Assembly: GCA_036337765.1 (NCBI GenBank)
Contig: JAYZDP010000224.1
Span: 1 to 64,000 of the forward strand
Source of the DNA: JAYZDP01 sp036337765
GTDB taxonomy: Bacteria > Acidobacteriota > Thermoanaerobaculia > Multivoradales > Multivoraceae
Reading direction: 5' to 3'
DNA length: 64,000 bases
The notes under the pieces: generated by a model
What the model was told of the DNA's origin: nothing
The model's input: only the letters and a program-made list of their open reading frames with translations
Databases searched by the model: none
Position numbers and translations under genes: made by a program
Shown: one piece after another, positions 7,035 through 15,185 of the stretch
Layout: each line of letters begins with the position of its first letter
Position numbering within the stretch: the first letter of the stretch is position 1

Positions 7035-9296
7035 ATGAAGTCCGGATCCTCCACGTCGAACCCCAGGCGCCCCCATCTCCAACTCCGCCTGTGGAGACCG
7101 AGGATCGAGGCCGTCCTTTTGTTGCTGGTCTTAAGCCCGCCGACAGCTGGCCGGGCGCAGGAACGGCCTTCGGTCCGAGCCCTGCGGGTGGACGAACCGC
7201 CCGTGGTCGACGGTGTCCTCGACGAGTCGATCTGGGGCGGGGCCGAGTTCGGAACGGGCTTCATCCAACGCGAGCCGCAGGAGATGGCGCCTGCGACTGA
7301 GAAGACCCAGTTTTGGATCGTCTACACCGCCGACACCCTCTACGTGGGCGTTCACGCATACGACTCGGAGCCGACGGCGATCGTGGCGAAAGAGATGGAG
7401 CGCGACGCGTCTCTGTATCGCGACGACTCGTTGATGCTCGTCATCGACACCTTCGGCGACTCGCGCAACGCCTACGCCTTCGAGACCAACCCGAACGGGG
7501 CACGCTTCGACGCCCTCGTCACCGACGAGGGCCGCGACATCAACAAGGAGTGGGACGGGGTGTGGACAGTGGCCAGCCGGCGGAACACGCGGGGCTGGGT
7601 GGCCGAGTTTGCGATTCCCCTCTCGACCCTGCGCTTTGACCCCGCGCGCTCCACGTGGGGGCTTAACGTGCGGCGCATGATCCGCCACAAGGACGAGGAG
7701 GTGAACTGGGCGCCCCTCGGGCGCGACGTCGGCAGCTTCGCCGACTTCAGCATCTACGCCGTCTACCGCATCTCGCTGGCGGGTCGTCTGGAAGGCATGG
7801 AGACCCGGCGGAAGTCGCGACAGATCGACATCAAGCCGTTTGTGGTGGCCAGAGCGACGGAGAGCCCCGGCACGGGCAACCCCGAAACCGGGGACGACGC
7901 CGAAGCGGGGCTCGACGTCAAATGGAGTGTCACCCGCAACCTCGCCCTCGACGTCACCGTCAACACCGACTTCGCCGAGGTCGAGATCGACGACCAGCAG
8001 ACCAACCTCACGCGCTTCTCCCTATTCTTCCCCGAGAAGCGTGAGTTCTTTCTCGAGAACGCCGGCATCTTCGAGTTCGGCCCGCCGCAGCGCAACACGT
8101 TCCGGCCCCTGCCCCAGATGAAGGTCTTCTTCTCGCGCCGAATCGGGCTCGATCGCGGCCACGAGGTGCCAATCGACTACGGAGTGCGCCTGACCGGTCG
8201 CGTCGGCGGATGGAACGTCGGCGTTCTCGAGGTCCTCACCGCGGAGACCGACCTCGGCGATGGCAGCCTGATTCCCGACGCCAACTACGGCGTCGTCCGC
8301 CTAAAGCGCAACATCGGCCGTCGCTCGGGGCTGGGGCTGATCTACACCAACCGCGACACCGACGTCGACACGAACCAGGTCTACGGCGTCGACTTCGACT
8401 ACAAGCCGAGCCGTGCGCTGGCCTTCAACGGCTTCTTCACCCAGAGCGACGATGATCGGGCCGGGGACGGGGACGATTGGGCCGGCGGCTACGGCTTCGC
8501 CTACTCGGGACGGGACATGAACGCCTTCTTCGATCACGTCAAGGTGAACGAGGAGTACCGTCCGGACGTCGGCTTTCTGCTCAGGCGCAATTTCGAGCGC
8601 TTCAACCCGAGCATCACCTACCGTCCCCGAATCGAGCGCAAGGGGATTCGCTCGCTCTTTTTCAACGGCGAGATCGACTACTTCAAACGCGCCAGCACGG
8701 GCGAGCTCGAGTCGCGAAAGTTCATTCTCGGCTACGGGGGACTGAACAACTATCGCGAGGACGGCTTCGGCCTCTACGCCGACTTCGAGACCGAGCGTCT
8801 CTTCGAGCCCTTCGAGATCCAGCCGGGCGTCGTCCTGCCACCGGGGCTCTACCGTTTCGACAGCCTGCGCATCGGCGGGCGCACCAACGAATCGCGCCCT
8901 TTGGCGCTGCTCGGGAGAGTCTCGAGCGGAGACTTCTTCAGCGGCACCCGCGATTGGGCGAACCTCACCCTCCGAATGCGTGCATCGCGCTACTTCCGCG
9001 CCGAGCTCACCCTCGACTACAACGACGTCGATCTACCGGAGGGCTCCTTCATCACTCGCGTCATGGGCACCAAGCTGGGACTGTCGTTCACGCCCGACCT
9101 TCGTCTCAACGCCCTTCTCCAGTACGACGACTCGGCACAGCTGGTCGGAGCCAACATCCGCTTCAACTGGATCTACCGCCCCGGCGCCGACCTGTTCGTG
9201 GTCTACAACCACGGCTGGACCGCACCGAGCTTCAGAGCCCGGGAGACGCAGGAGCGGCAGCTGATCATCAAGTTCACGTACCTCTTTCAGGGTTGA
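7035..9296 (+). CDS. CBM9-like plus DUF5916 outer-membrane beta-barrel protein
   Basis: 753 residues from ATG 7035; CTG 7089 is a possible later start and the true start is uncertain. A hydrophobic signal core EAVLLLLVLSPPTAGRAQ precedes the mature end. Residues 50-230 form a carbohydrate-binding family 9 (DOMON-type) module: VVDGVLDESIWGGAE, YTADTLYVGVHAYDSEP, DDSLMLVIDTFGDSRN, WVAEFAIPLSTLRF. The rest is the DUF5916 barrel with its signature FFPEKREFFLENAGIFEFG and alternating strands up to the terminal FTYLFQG, which resembles an outer-membrane insertion signal. Probably an outer-membrane protein that binds or handles a glycan or other exported polymer. A second copy lies at 15186-17399 on the other strand and shares the same ending pattern. 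Confidence 0.85.
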   Translation: MKSGSSTSNPRRPHLQLRLWRPRIEAVLLLLVLSPPTAGRAQERPSVRALRVDEPPVVDGVLDESIWGGAEFGTGFIQREPQEMAPATEKTQFWIVYTADTLYVGVHAYDSEPTAIVAKEMERDASLYRDDSLMLVIDTFGDSRNAYAFETNPNGARFDALVTDEGRDINKEWDGVWTVASRRNTRGWVAEFAIPLSTLRFDPARSTWGLNVRRMIRHKDEEVNWAPLGRDVGSFADFSIYAVYRISLAGRLEGMETRRKSRQIDIKPFVVARATESPGTGNPETGDDAEAGLDVKWSVTRNLALDVTVNTDFAEVEIDDQQTNLTRFSLFFPEKREFFLENAGIFEFGPPQRNTFRPLPQMKVFFSRRIGLDRGHEVPIDYGVRLTGRVGGWNVGVLEVLTAETDLGDGSLIPDANYGVVRLKRNIGRRSGLGLIYTNRDTDVDTNQVYGVDFDYKPSRALAFNGFFTQSDDDRAGDGDDWAGGYGFAYSGRDMNAFFDHVKVNEEYRPDVGFLLRRNFERFNPSITYRPRIERKGIRSLFFNGEIDYFKRASTGELESRKFILGYGGLNNYREDGFGLYADFETERLFEPFEIQPGVVLPPGLYRFDSLRIGGRTNESRPLALLGRVSSGDFFSGTRDWANLTLRMRASRYFRAELTLDYNDVDLPEGSFITRVMGTKLGLSFTPDLRLNALLQYDDSAQLVGANIRFNWIYRPGADLFVVYNHGWTAPSFRARETQERQLIIKFTYLFQG

Positions 9297-9468
9297 GTCG
9301 GAATCCGAGCTAGCTTCGACCTATATGCCGCTGAAATCTGACGACGGTAGACTCGCCGGTGCGAGGGCGTTGGATCCCGAGCTGAACGAGGGCGAGACTT
9401 ACCGCGAGCGCCCAGAGCGGGCCTCGCTCCTGGGAACAGACTAGCGGCAACGGAGCAGAAGAGATCTG

Positions 9469-10008
9469 ATGGCGACCTTCACGCAGCGAATGCTCGGAGC
9501 CGCAAAGCTCGACGTCAATACCTACGAAGAAGTCGAGGCCGATACCAGCGCCATGGGTCAGGCGATGGCCCTTGTAGTTCTAGCGAACTTGGCCGCCGGC
9601 GTCGGGAGCTTGGGCGAGGTCGGCATTGTCGGTGCCCTGATCGCCAGCATTCTCGCCCTCGTTGGCTGGTTCATGTGGGCAGGCCTGACCTACCTGATCG
9701 GCACGAAGATCCTTCCCGAGCCGCAGACCGAGTCGGACGTCGGAGAGCTGTTGCGCACCATCGGCTTCGCGTCGAGCCCCGGGTTGCTTCGCGTCTTCGG
9801 GTTCCTGCCGGTTGTCGGCACGATCCTCAACTTCGTCGTGGGCGTCTGGATGCTGATGGCGATGGTGGTGGCGGTACGACAGGCTCTCGACTACAAGGGC
9901 ACCGGTAGAGCGATCGGAGTTTGTCTGATCGGCTGGCTCGTCTACTTTCTTGTGGGGATCTTTGCCGCCGTCATCCTGACCGGCCTCGGCCTCGTCCCCG
10001 CCGAGTGA
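9469..10008 (+). CDS. Yip1-domain integral membrane protein
   Basis: 179 residues with about five transmembrane segments: VLANLAAGVGSLGEVGIVGA, ILALVGWFMWAGLTYLIG, LLRVFGFLPVVGTILNFVVG, WMLMAMVVAVRQAL and IGVCLIGWLVYFLVGIFAAV. The order N-terminal soluble piece, WFMWAGLTYLIG, then an RTIGFASSPGLL helix is that of bacterial Yip1 family proteins, whose function is mostly unknown. ATG 9469 has a purine-rich GAGCAGAAGAG stretch upstream. The frameshifted VOC gene starts directly after its stop. A 170-bp spacer separates it from the CBM9/DUF5916 gene; that spacer shows no gene I can support. Confidence 0.75.
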   Translation: MATFTQRMLGAAKLDVNTYEEVEADTSAMGQAMALVVLANLAAGVGSLGEVGIVGALIASILALVGWFMWAGLTYLIGTKILPEPQTESDVGELLRTIGFASSPGLLRVFGFLPVVGTILNFVVGVWMLMAMVVAVRQALDYKGTGRAIGVCLIGWLVYFLVGIFAAVILTGLGLVPAE

Positions 10009-10375
10009 ATGACACGAGTTCGATACATCGTAGATGACGTAGACGAGGCGGTTGCCTTCTACCTCTCGAAGCTCGGCTTTTGAAATCGAACAGCAATTCG
10101 GTGCCGCGATCGCAATCTTGGTACGTGACGGCTTGACACTGGTGGTGTCTGGGCGAACGGCCTCGGCTTCTAGGCCGATGCCAGATGGCGCTCAGCCGGG
10201 CCCGGGAGGCTGGCCTAGGTTCGTCTTGACTGTCGACGACCTGGAGTCCGTCGTCTCAAAGCTGAAGGACGAGGGTGTGGAGTTCAGAAACGAGATGGTG
10301 GAGTTGGGGGGCCGCAAACAGATCCTCTGCTTGGATCCTTCTGGCAACGTAGTTGAGCTCTTTCAGCCTGAGTAG
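10009..10375 (+). pseudogene. VOC (glyoxalase-type) protein with single-base frameshift
   Basis: ATG 10009 opens TRVRYIVDDVDEAVAFYLSK, a standard VOC first strand and helix, then meets TGA at 10081-10083. One base removed from the TTTT run at 10078-10081 restores a full-length protein: LGF joined to EIEQQFG, then AIAILVRDGLTLVVSG, WPRFVLTVDDLESVVSKL and the ending GRKQILCLDPSGNVVELFQ, TAG at 10373-10375. Total about 121 codons, a normal single VOC domain. I considered whether the TGA is recoded as selenocysteine, but the downstream in-frame sequence is nonsense. Either a recent inactivating mutation or a sequencing error in the T run. Base composition of this and the next gene is a little lower in GC than their neighbours. 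Confidence 0.8.
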
Positions 10376-10473
10376 ATCAGCGCTCTATTCCCGATGAGCG
10401 GTCGCTGGCGTGATTTTCGGCGAACTGCAGAAAGTAGGCTCGATCGGGCAAGAATCCTCTGAAAGGAGATCGA

Positions 10474-11088
10474 ATGAACACATCCTCCGAAGGACCTGTA
10501 GCAAGAGGCATCCCCAAAGCGTGGGTGGCACTACCCGAAGAGGAGGCCATGAAAGGAGCCTTCGGGGATCATCCCTACTCCCTAGGCTTCGTTCCAGCCA
10601 TGGGGAGACTGCTCTTGACTCACCCGAGCATCGGACCCCTTTTCGCGCAACTCTACGGCGAGGTCATGTTCTCCCCCGAGTCTGCGCTCACGCGCCAGGA
10701 ACGCGAGATGGTGGCTGCCGTCACTTCCGCCGCACAGGACTGCTTCTACTGAACTTCCTCTCACGTAGAGTTTCTACGTGTCGAAGGCGGAGAGAACGAC
10801 CTGTCCCGGGCCATACAAGAGCATCGCTGGAGGGACCTCGAGAGTCTCTCGGACCGCCAGCGGGCGCTCTTGAGCCTCGCCGAGAAGCTCTCGGCACAGC
10901 CCACGAAGATGGTAGAGGAGGACTGGGAGCCTCTTCGTCGACTCGGATTCGACGATCAGGCGTGCTTGGAAGTCAACCACATCGTGGGGATGTTCAACTA
11001 CCTGACACGCTTGGCCGACGGGATGGGCCTCGAGCTGGATGAAATGACCTACAACGCCACGAAGGGGGAAGCACTCGGGTGGTCGTAG
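10474..11088 (+). CDS. AhpD-like peroxidase-related selenoprotein (CxxU), in-frame TGA read as Sec
   Basis: Read through TGA 10750-10752, one frame gives 204 residues of the carboxymuconolactone decarboxylase/AhpD superfamily, peroxidase-related branch. The active site is Glu78, Cys90, Sec93 and His97 in EMVAAVTSAAQDCFYU followed by TSSH. The spacing E-11x-C-2x-U-3x-H equals Glu118, Cys130, Cys133 and His137 of Mycobacterium tuberculosis AhpD, so Sec sits at the peroxidatic Cys. The sequence after the TGA continues the family without a shift: HVEFLRVEGG, RALLSLAEKLS, DWEPLRRLGFDD, HIVGMFNYLTRLADG. ATG 10474 has AAAGGAG (10462-10468) at ideal distance. A perfect stem-loop of bacterial SECIS type begins 9 nt after the TGA. 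Likely reduces peroxides with a thiol partner. No selA, selB, selC or selD is in the window. Confidence 0.85.
10762..10780 (+). promoter_or_regulatory. Putative bacterial SECIS hairpin
   Basis: CACGTAGA (10762-10769), loop GTT (10770-10772), TCTACGTG (10773-10780): an uninterrupted 8-bp stem with a three-base loop starting with G. It begins 9 nt after the in-frame TGA, and 17 nt separate the TGA from the loop, within the 16-37 nt range described for bacterial SECIS elements. It encodes His-Val-Glu-Phe-Leu-Arg using GTA, TTT and CTA, codons that are uncommon in this GC-rich genome, which suggests selection on the RNA shape. Expected to recruit SelB with Sec-tRNA. Confidence 0.75.
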
Positions 11089-11146
11089 CCTCTCCGTGGC
11101 GCAGCTCCCGGCGGTGACCGTCCACGCTGAGTCGTCCCGCAGACGA

Positions 11147-12376
11147 TCAGAAGGAGTCGGAACAGTGCGGGGAGTGCGGTGTCGCGAACAAGAGGTCGGT
11201 TCGGCGTGTCGCCTCGTCGGTGCCGGACAGCAGTCCCCAGGCCGCCAGTTGGCGGGCCGATCGAAAACTCGTGTAGAGCGAAGCTAGCGCCTTCACCGAC
11301 AACCGAACGTCCGGTGACCGGGTAGTGGTCGAAACTTGGGCGCCATCGGGGGAAGTCTCGAGGCGGTAGGTTCCGGGGTTCCATGGCGCCACCGGGTCGT
11401 CGGTGACCTGGATCGTGATCTCACCCTCCTCGTCATACCCGCGACTCTCCAGCGCTGTCACGACATCGACCACGCGAAACCACAGACCCTCGTGATCGTG
11501 AGTGTTGAGGAGTCGCGGCTCTAGAATGAGCTCGGTCGCCGGATCGTCGATGGGGGCGTTCGACCACACAACGCGGCCGACCAGATCGTGGCAGGCGACC
11601 CAGCTCCAGAGGGATCGATAGGCATCCGAGGTCAGCCAGGCGAAATCACGGATGAGCATCTCCTGGCTCCGCGCTGGATGATCAACGCGACCGGATCGAA
11701 GGGTATAGATGAGATAGCCCGCGGGCTGCCCGTCGGAGTCATGAGTCACCGCGATATGGATGGGCCCGTCCTGGGCCTTGGGCGCGAGCGCGTTGTTGAG
11801 CCACAGCGGTTGGCCGCGATGCAAGTAGCAGATGCGGTCAGCCACGTATTCGATGTAGATACGCTTCGCGATGTCGTAGCCCTTCGCAACGTCCAGCCGC
11901 TCCACCGTGCCTGAACCGCGATCTCCATCCTGGAAGACGATGTCGACGCTATCGACCCTGTAGCTGCGGTTCATGGTGGCCAACGAGTAGCCGTAGCGTT
12001 GATAGATCGCCGCCTGTGACGCCCAAAGGGCAGCGACCGACTGTCCTCTCCCCCTCATGTCCTCGAAGGACCGCGTCGTGAGGCGACGCGCCAGCCCCTG
12101 GCGGCGAAACTCCGGCAAGGTGCCAACCGTCGACACGCCTGCCAAGGCCACCGCTTCGCCGTTGGCGCGCATGGTGAAGGGAATCGCGCACGAGCTCGCG
12201 ACCATCCGATCGCCGACGAAGGCACAAAGCGTCCACTCGGGCAGGTTGGCTTGGGTGATGACGTTGTCGGGTCCGTCACCGAAGGCGCCGCCAAAGACGT
12301 AGCTGCCGAGCCGTCCGAGCTGCGGCATCTCCTCGATAGTGGCGGGCCGAATCTCGATTTCGTCTACCTTTCCCAT
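11147..12376 (-). CDS. Eis-like GNAT acetyltransferase
   Basis: 409 residues with the three-part layout of Eis (enhanced intracellular survival) acetyltransferases. The N-terminal GNAT domain (1-150) carries the acetyl-CoA loop in GVSTVGTLPEFRRQGLARRL. The central GNAT-like domain (about 160-290) includes PAGYLIYTLRSG. The C-terminal sterol-carrier-like domain (295-409) includes DVRLSVKALASLYTSF. In characterised Eis enzymes the chain end supplies a catalytic carboxylate; here too the protein ends in Phe (HCSDSF). Eis enzymes acetylate amines such as aminoglycosides; the natural substrate here is unknown. ATG 12376 has GGAG 8 bp upstream. Stands alone, convergent with the selenoprotein gene. 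Confidence 0.8.
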   Translation of the reverse strand: MGKVDEIEIRPATIEEMPQLGRLGSYVFGGAFGDGPDNVITQANLPEWTLCAFVGDRMVASSCAIPFTMRANGEAVALAGVSTVGTLPEFRRQGLARRLTTRSFEDMRGRGQSVAALWASQAAIYQRYGYSLATMNRSYRVDSVDIVFQDGDRGSGTVERLDVAKGYDIAKRIYIEYVADRICYLHRGQPLWLNNALAPKAQDGPIHIAVTHDSDGQPAGYLIYTLRSGRVDHPARSQEMLIRDFAWLTSDAYRSLWSWVACHDLVGRVVWSNAPIDDPATELILEPRLLNTHDHEGLWFRVVDVVTALESRGYDEEGEITIQVTDDPVAPWNPGTYRLETSPDGAQVSTTTRSPDVRLSVKALASLYTSFRSARQLAAWGLLSGTDEATRRTDLLFATPHSPHCSDSF

Positions 12377-12459
12377 GGCGGCGCTCCGACGCTGTGAAGT
12401 CTCGGTATCGTATGAAGTTGCGACATCTGTGTGGTCCCACGTGACACCGTACGGCCGGG

Positions 12460-13362
12460 ATGCGATCGCGCGGTGGACTACGAGGGCTGTACGACGCCAC
12501 CCCAGGAGAAGTGCGCGGAGTGCTGCTCGTTGCCGCGGCCGGGCTCGGCTTCTCTTCCATGCATGCTGTCATCCGCTTCCTGTCGTCGGATCTGCACCCC
12601 TTTCAGATCGCGTTCTTTCGCAACCTGTTCGGTCTTATCGCACTCTCTCCGGTGCTCACCCGTCGAGGCCTCACGCCGCTGAAGACGGATCAGATCCGGC
12701 TGCACTTCGGAAGGTCGTGTCTGCAGATCGTATCGATGTTGTCGTTCTTCTACGCCCTCACCCTGACACCGCTCGCTCGGGTCTCCGCGTTGAGCTTCAC
12801 CGCCCCGCTCTTCGCCACGATCGGGGCGGTGGTCTTTCTCCGCGAAGAGATCCACGCGCGGCGAGTCGTGGCGCTGCTGGTCGGCTTTGGCGGGGCGATG
12901 ATCGTGGTGCGCCCCAGCCTCGAGATGGAGCCGGGGGTGATGCTGGTCCTGGGATCGTCGTTCGGTTGGTCGATTGCGCTCCTCGCGATCAAGGTGCTTT
13001 CACGCAAGGACTCGAGCATCACCCTGGCGATGTGGATGGGGATCTTCATGGCGCCCCTCAGCCTCATTCCAGCCCTGATGGTCTGGAGATGGCCAGCCCC
13101 CGGCGACTACTTCTGGCTCGCGCTGATGGGAACGGTGGGCATGACCGGGCACCTGGCGATGGCGCAGGCGTTTCGCGAGACCGACGCCACCGTTGCCCTA
13201 CCTGCCGACTTCACGCGCCTGATCTGGGCGAGCCTCTTCGGCTACTTCATCTTTAACGAGACACCTGGACTGGCGACCTGGGTCGGCGGATCGATCATCT
13301 TCGCTTCCACCACCTACATCGCCATCCGCGAAGCCCGAGCGGCGCAGCGGAAGCCGCGGTAG
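12460..13362 (+). CDS. EamA/DMT-superfamily transporter
   Basis: 300 residues with ten hydrophobic segments arranged as two EamA repeats: VRGVLLVAAAGLGFSSMHAV, the FRNLFGLIALSP region, SMLSFFYALTLTPL, then VVALLVGFGGAMIVVRPSL ending repeat one; GVMLVLGSSFGWSIALLAIK starts repeat two, which ends WVGGSIIFASTTYIAIREA. Drug/metabolite transporters of this kind export small molecules across the inner membrane; substrate not deducible. ATG 12460 is used, but GTG starts further in are possible because the ribosome site is weak. Its TAG stop lies in the left arm of a 74-bp palindromic repeat. Confidence 0.85.
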   Translation: MRSRGGLRGLYDATPGEVRGVLLVAAAGLGFSSMHAVIRFLSSDLHPFQIAFFRNLFGLIALSPVLTRRGLTPLKTDQIRLHFGRSCLQIVSMLSFFYALTLTPLARVSALSFTAPLFATIGAVVFLREEIHARRVVALLVGFGGAMIVVRPSLEMEPGVMLVLGSSFGWSIALLAIKVLSRKDSSITLAMWMGIFMAPLSLIPALMVWRWPAPGDYFWLALMGTVGMTGHLAMAQAFRETDATVALPADFTRLIWASLFGYFIFNETPGLATWVGGSIIFASTTYIAIREARAAQRKPR

Positions 13363-13417
13363 TCATGCTCGTCCGGCAGTCGAAGTTGTCGCGCGCTCAT
13401 ACCGCGACACCCGCTAG
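13344..13417. repeat. 74-bp palindromic repeat, copy 1
   Basis: Arms of 18 bp at 13344-13361 (ending AGCCGCGGTA) and 13400-13417 (TACCGCGACACCCGCTAG) enclose a 38-bp spacer that starts GTCA and ends CTCA with TCGA in the middle. Four of 18 arm positions mismatch. It lies between convergent genes: the DMT transporter ends in the left arm (TAG 13360-13362) and the 2-hydroxyacid dehydrogenase ends in the right arm (TAG 13416-13414). Same length and spacing as the copies at 21538 and 52976. Confidence 0.8.
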
Positions 13418-14439
13418 TATCCTTTCTCCTTATCTACTACGTGACGTAGCGGCTGCTTTTTGACGAAGCGGGTCACGTTGTCGCGAAACAGCTGGATGCG
13501 GCGCTCGTTGAGCATGTCGGAGCGAGTGGCAATGTGCGGCGTGATGGTCACATTCGGCATCGACCACAACGGGTGGTCGGCCGGCAGCGGCTCGGGATTG
13601 GTGACGTCGAGGCCGGCGGCGCGGACCTTGCCCGAGCGCAGTGCCGCGACCAGGGCGTCGGTGTCGACGATCGGGCCGCGCGAGATGTTGATGAGATAGA
13701 CGCCGTCCTTCATCAGATCGAACTGCTTCTTGCCGAGCATGCCGCGCGAAGCGGGTGTGTGGGGTACCGAGCTGATAACGACGTCCGCCTCGGGCAGGAG
13801 CGCGTCGAGTTCGTCGGGCTTGCCGACGTAGGCGACATCGCGGTGAATCGGTATGTCCTTGGGGTCGACCGCAAGGACCCGCATCTCGAAGGCTGCGGCG
13901 CGTTGGGCGATCTGGGTGCCGATGCCGCCGAGGCCGATGATGAGCGCCGTCTTACCGCGCAGCTCGATGATCGGCAGTCCACCCTGGTTGTTCCAGCCTT
14001 CGTCCATATGCTGGTTGTAGTGCTTGAGGTTGCGGGTGAAGTTCAGCAGCAGCCCGATCGCGTGATCGGCGATCTCGGGCCCCTGGATGATCTTGGCGTT
14101 GGTCAGCGTGATGTCGGAGGCCGCCAACTGATCGTGGACGAGCACGGTCTCGACGCCCGCGCTCAGGGTCTGCATCCAGCGCAGCTTTGGGCCGGAGCGC
14201 AGCAGGTCGTCGAGATCACCGCCGATGAGGCCAACGATGCCTTCGCAGTCGCCGACCTTGGACTTGAGATCGTCGAAGTTGCTGAAGGGCACCAGACTCA
14301 AAGGCAGCTCATCGGAGAGATCGGCCAGCGGGCCGGCCACACCTTGAAAGACACACAACGTGGTCTGCTGTGCGCCTGCCGCACCGGTGAGAAGCAGCGC
14401 CAGCGCCGCCAAGGTTGCAAGGCGGGTACGAGTCTTCAT
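13414..14439 (-). CDS. Exported D-2-hydroxyacid dehydrogenase-like protein
   Basis: 341 residues from the second of two adjacent ATGs (14439), the one best spaced after GGGAGG. A signal peptide is evident: KTRTRLATLAALALLLTGAA, cleavage after AGA. The mature enzyme has a full D-isomer 2-hydroxyacid dehydrogenase build: Rossmann motif LIIGLGGIGTQIAQRA, catalytic Arg in NISRGPIVD, Glu in DVTNPEPLP and His in TITPHIATRS. This family reduces 2-oxoacids with NAD(P)H in the cytoplasm, so a secretion signal is unusual. TerC lies 11 bp upstream in the same direction, suggesting one transcript. The stop is supplied by the palindromic repeat. Family call secure; cellular location inferred. Confidence 0.85.
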   Translation of the reverse strand: MKTRTRLATLAALALLLTGAAGAQQTTLCVFQGVAGPLADLSDELPLSLVPFSNFDDLKSKVGDCEGIVGLIGGDLDDLLRSGPKLRWMQTLSAGVETVLVHDQLAASDITLTNAKIIQGPEIADHAIGLLLNFTRNLKHYNQHMDEGWNNQGGLPIIELRGKTALIIGLGGIGTQIAQRAAAFEMRVLAVDPKDIPIHRDVAYVGKPDELDALLPEADVVISSVPHTPASRGMLGKKQFDLMKDGVYLINISRGPIVDTDALVAALRSGKVRAAGLDVTNPEPLPADHPLWSMPNVTITPHIATRSDMLNERRIQLFRDNVTRFVKKQPLRHVVDKEKGY

Positions 14440-14450
14440 CATCGACCTCC

Positions 14451-15161
14451 CTATCCGTGAGCCGTCATCTTTCGCAATCTGAGATTGAGCATCTCCACGA
14501 ACGCCGAGAACGCCATCGCGAAGTAGACGTACCCCTTCGGGAAATGGAACCCGAGGCCGTCAGCGACGAGCGTCGTACCGATTAGCAGAAGGAAGCTCAG
14601 AGCGAGCATCTTCAGCGTCGGGTGCCGCTCGACGAAATCTCCAATGGGCTTCGCGGAAACTAGCATGACCAAAACGGCCACTACAACGGCGATCACCATG
14701 ACCATCAACTCCTCGGCGAGGCCGATGGCGGTGATGACGGAATCGATCGAGAAGACCATGTCCAGAAGCGCGATCTGCACCAGTACTGCCGCGAAACTGA
14801 TCGCCGCTGCCTCGGGCCCCTCGTGCACCGATTCGAGCTTGCCGTGAATCTCGAAAGTGGCCTTCGCCAGCAGGAACAAACCACCGACTATGAGAATCAG
14901 ATCACGCGCCGAGAAGGCATGGTCGAAGAGCCTGAACAGCTCGCCGCCGAGGCCCATGAACCAGGTGAGCGAAAACAGCAGCGCCAGACGCATGCCCATT
15001 GCCAGCAGGAGACCGACAATGCGCGCCCGCTGGCGGTCAGCTTCGGGCAGACGACCGACGAGAATCGTTATGAAGATGATGTTGTCGATTCCGAGAACGA
15101 TCTCGATCGACGTCAGGGCCGCCCGGGCGGCCCACGCATTGGGATCGGAGAGCCAATTCAT
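14451..15161 (-). CDS. TerC-family integral membrane protein
   Basis: 236 residues with seven hydrophobic helices. The TerC signature is at the front: ALTSIEIVLGIDNIIFI, with acidic residues inside the first helix, and its repeat LLDMVFSIDSVITAIG near residue 125, again placing acids in a helix. Further helices include LLLAMGMRLALLFSLTWFMG and AMAFSAFVEMLN. TerC proteins are linked to metal-ion export, manganese in particular, and tellurium resistance; the exact ion here is unknown. ATG 15161. Followed after 11 bp by the exported dehydrogenase gene. Confidence 0.9.
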   Translation of the reverse strand: MNWLSDPNAWAARAALTSIEIVLGIDNIIFITILVGRLPEADRQRARIVGLLLAMGMRLALLFSLTWFMGLGGELFRLFDHAFSARDLILIVGGLFLLAKATFEIHGKLESVHEGPEAAAISFAAVLVQIALLDMVFSIDSVITAIGLAEELMVMVIAVVVAVLVMLVSAKPIGDFVERHPTLKMLALSFLLLIGTTLVADGLGFHFPKGYVYFAMAFSAFVEMLNLRLRKMTAHG

Positions 15162-15185
15162 GCGGGAATCGTACTCGCGCTCAAG

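Noticed and set aside
6881..7264. Minus-strand frame opposite the CBM9/DUF5916 start
   Set aside because: Family not recognised and most of it is antisense to the conserved CBM9 domain; part may be debris but evidence is too thin.
9325..9444. 39-codon frame between CBM9 and Yip1 genes
   Set aside because: No ribosome site and no recognisable family; left as non-coding.
10081..10083. TGA in the VOC gene as a second selenocysteine codon
   Set aside because: The sequence in frame after this TGA does not match the family and soon ends; a one-base shift restores the family instead. No hairpin of SECIS type follows.
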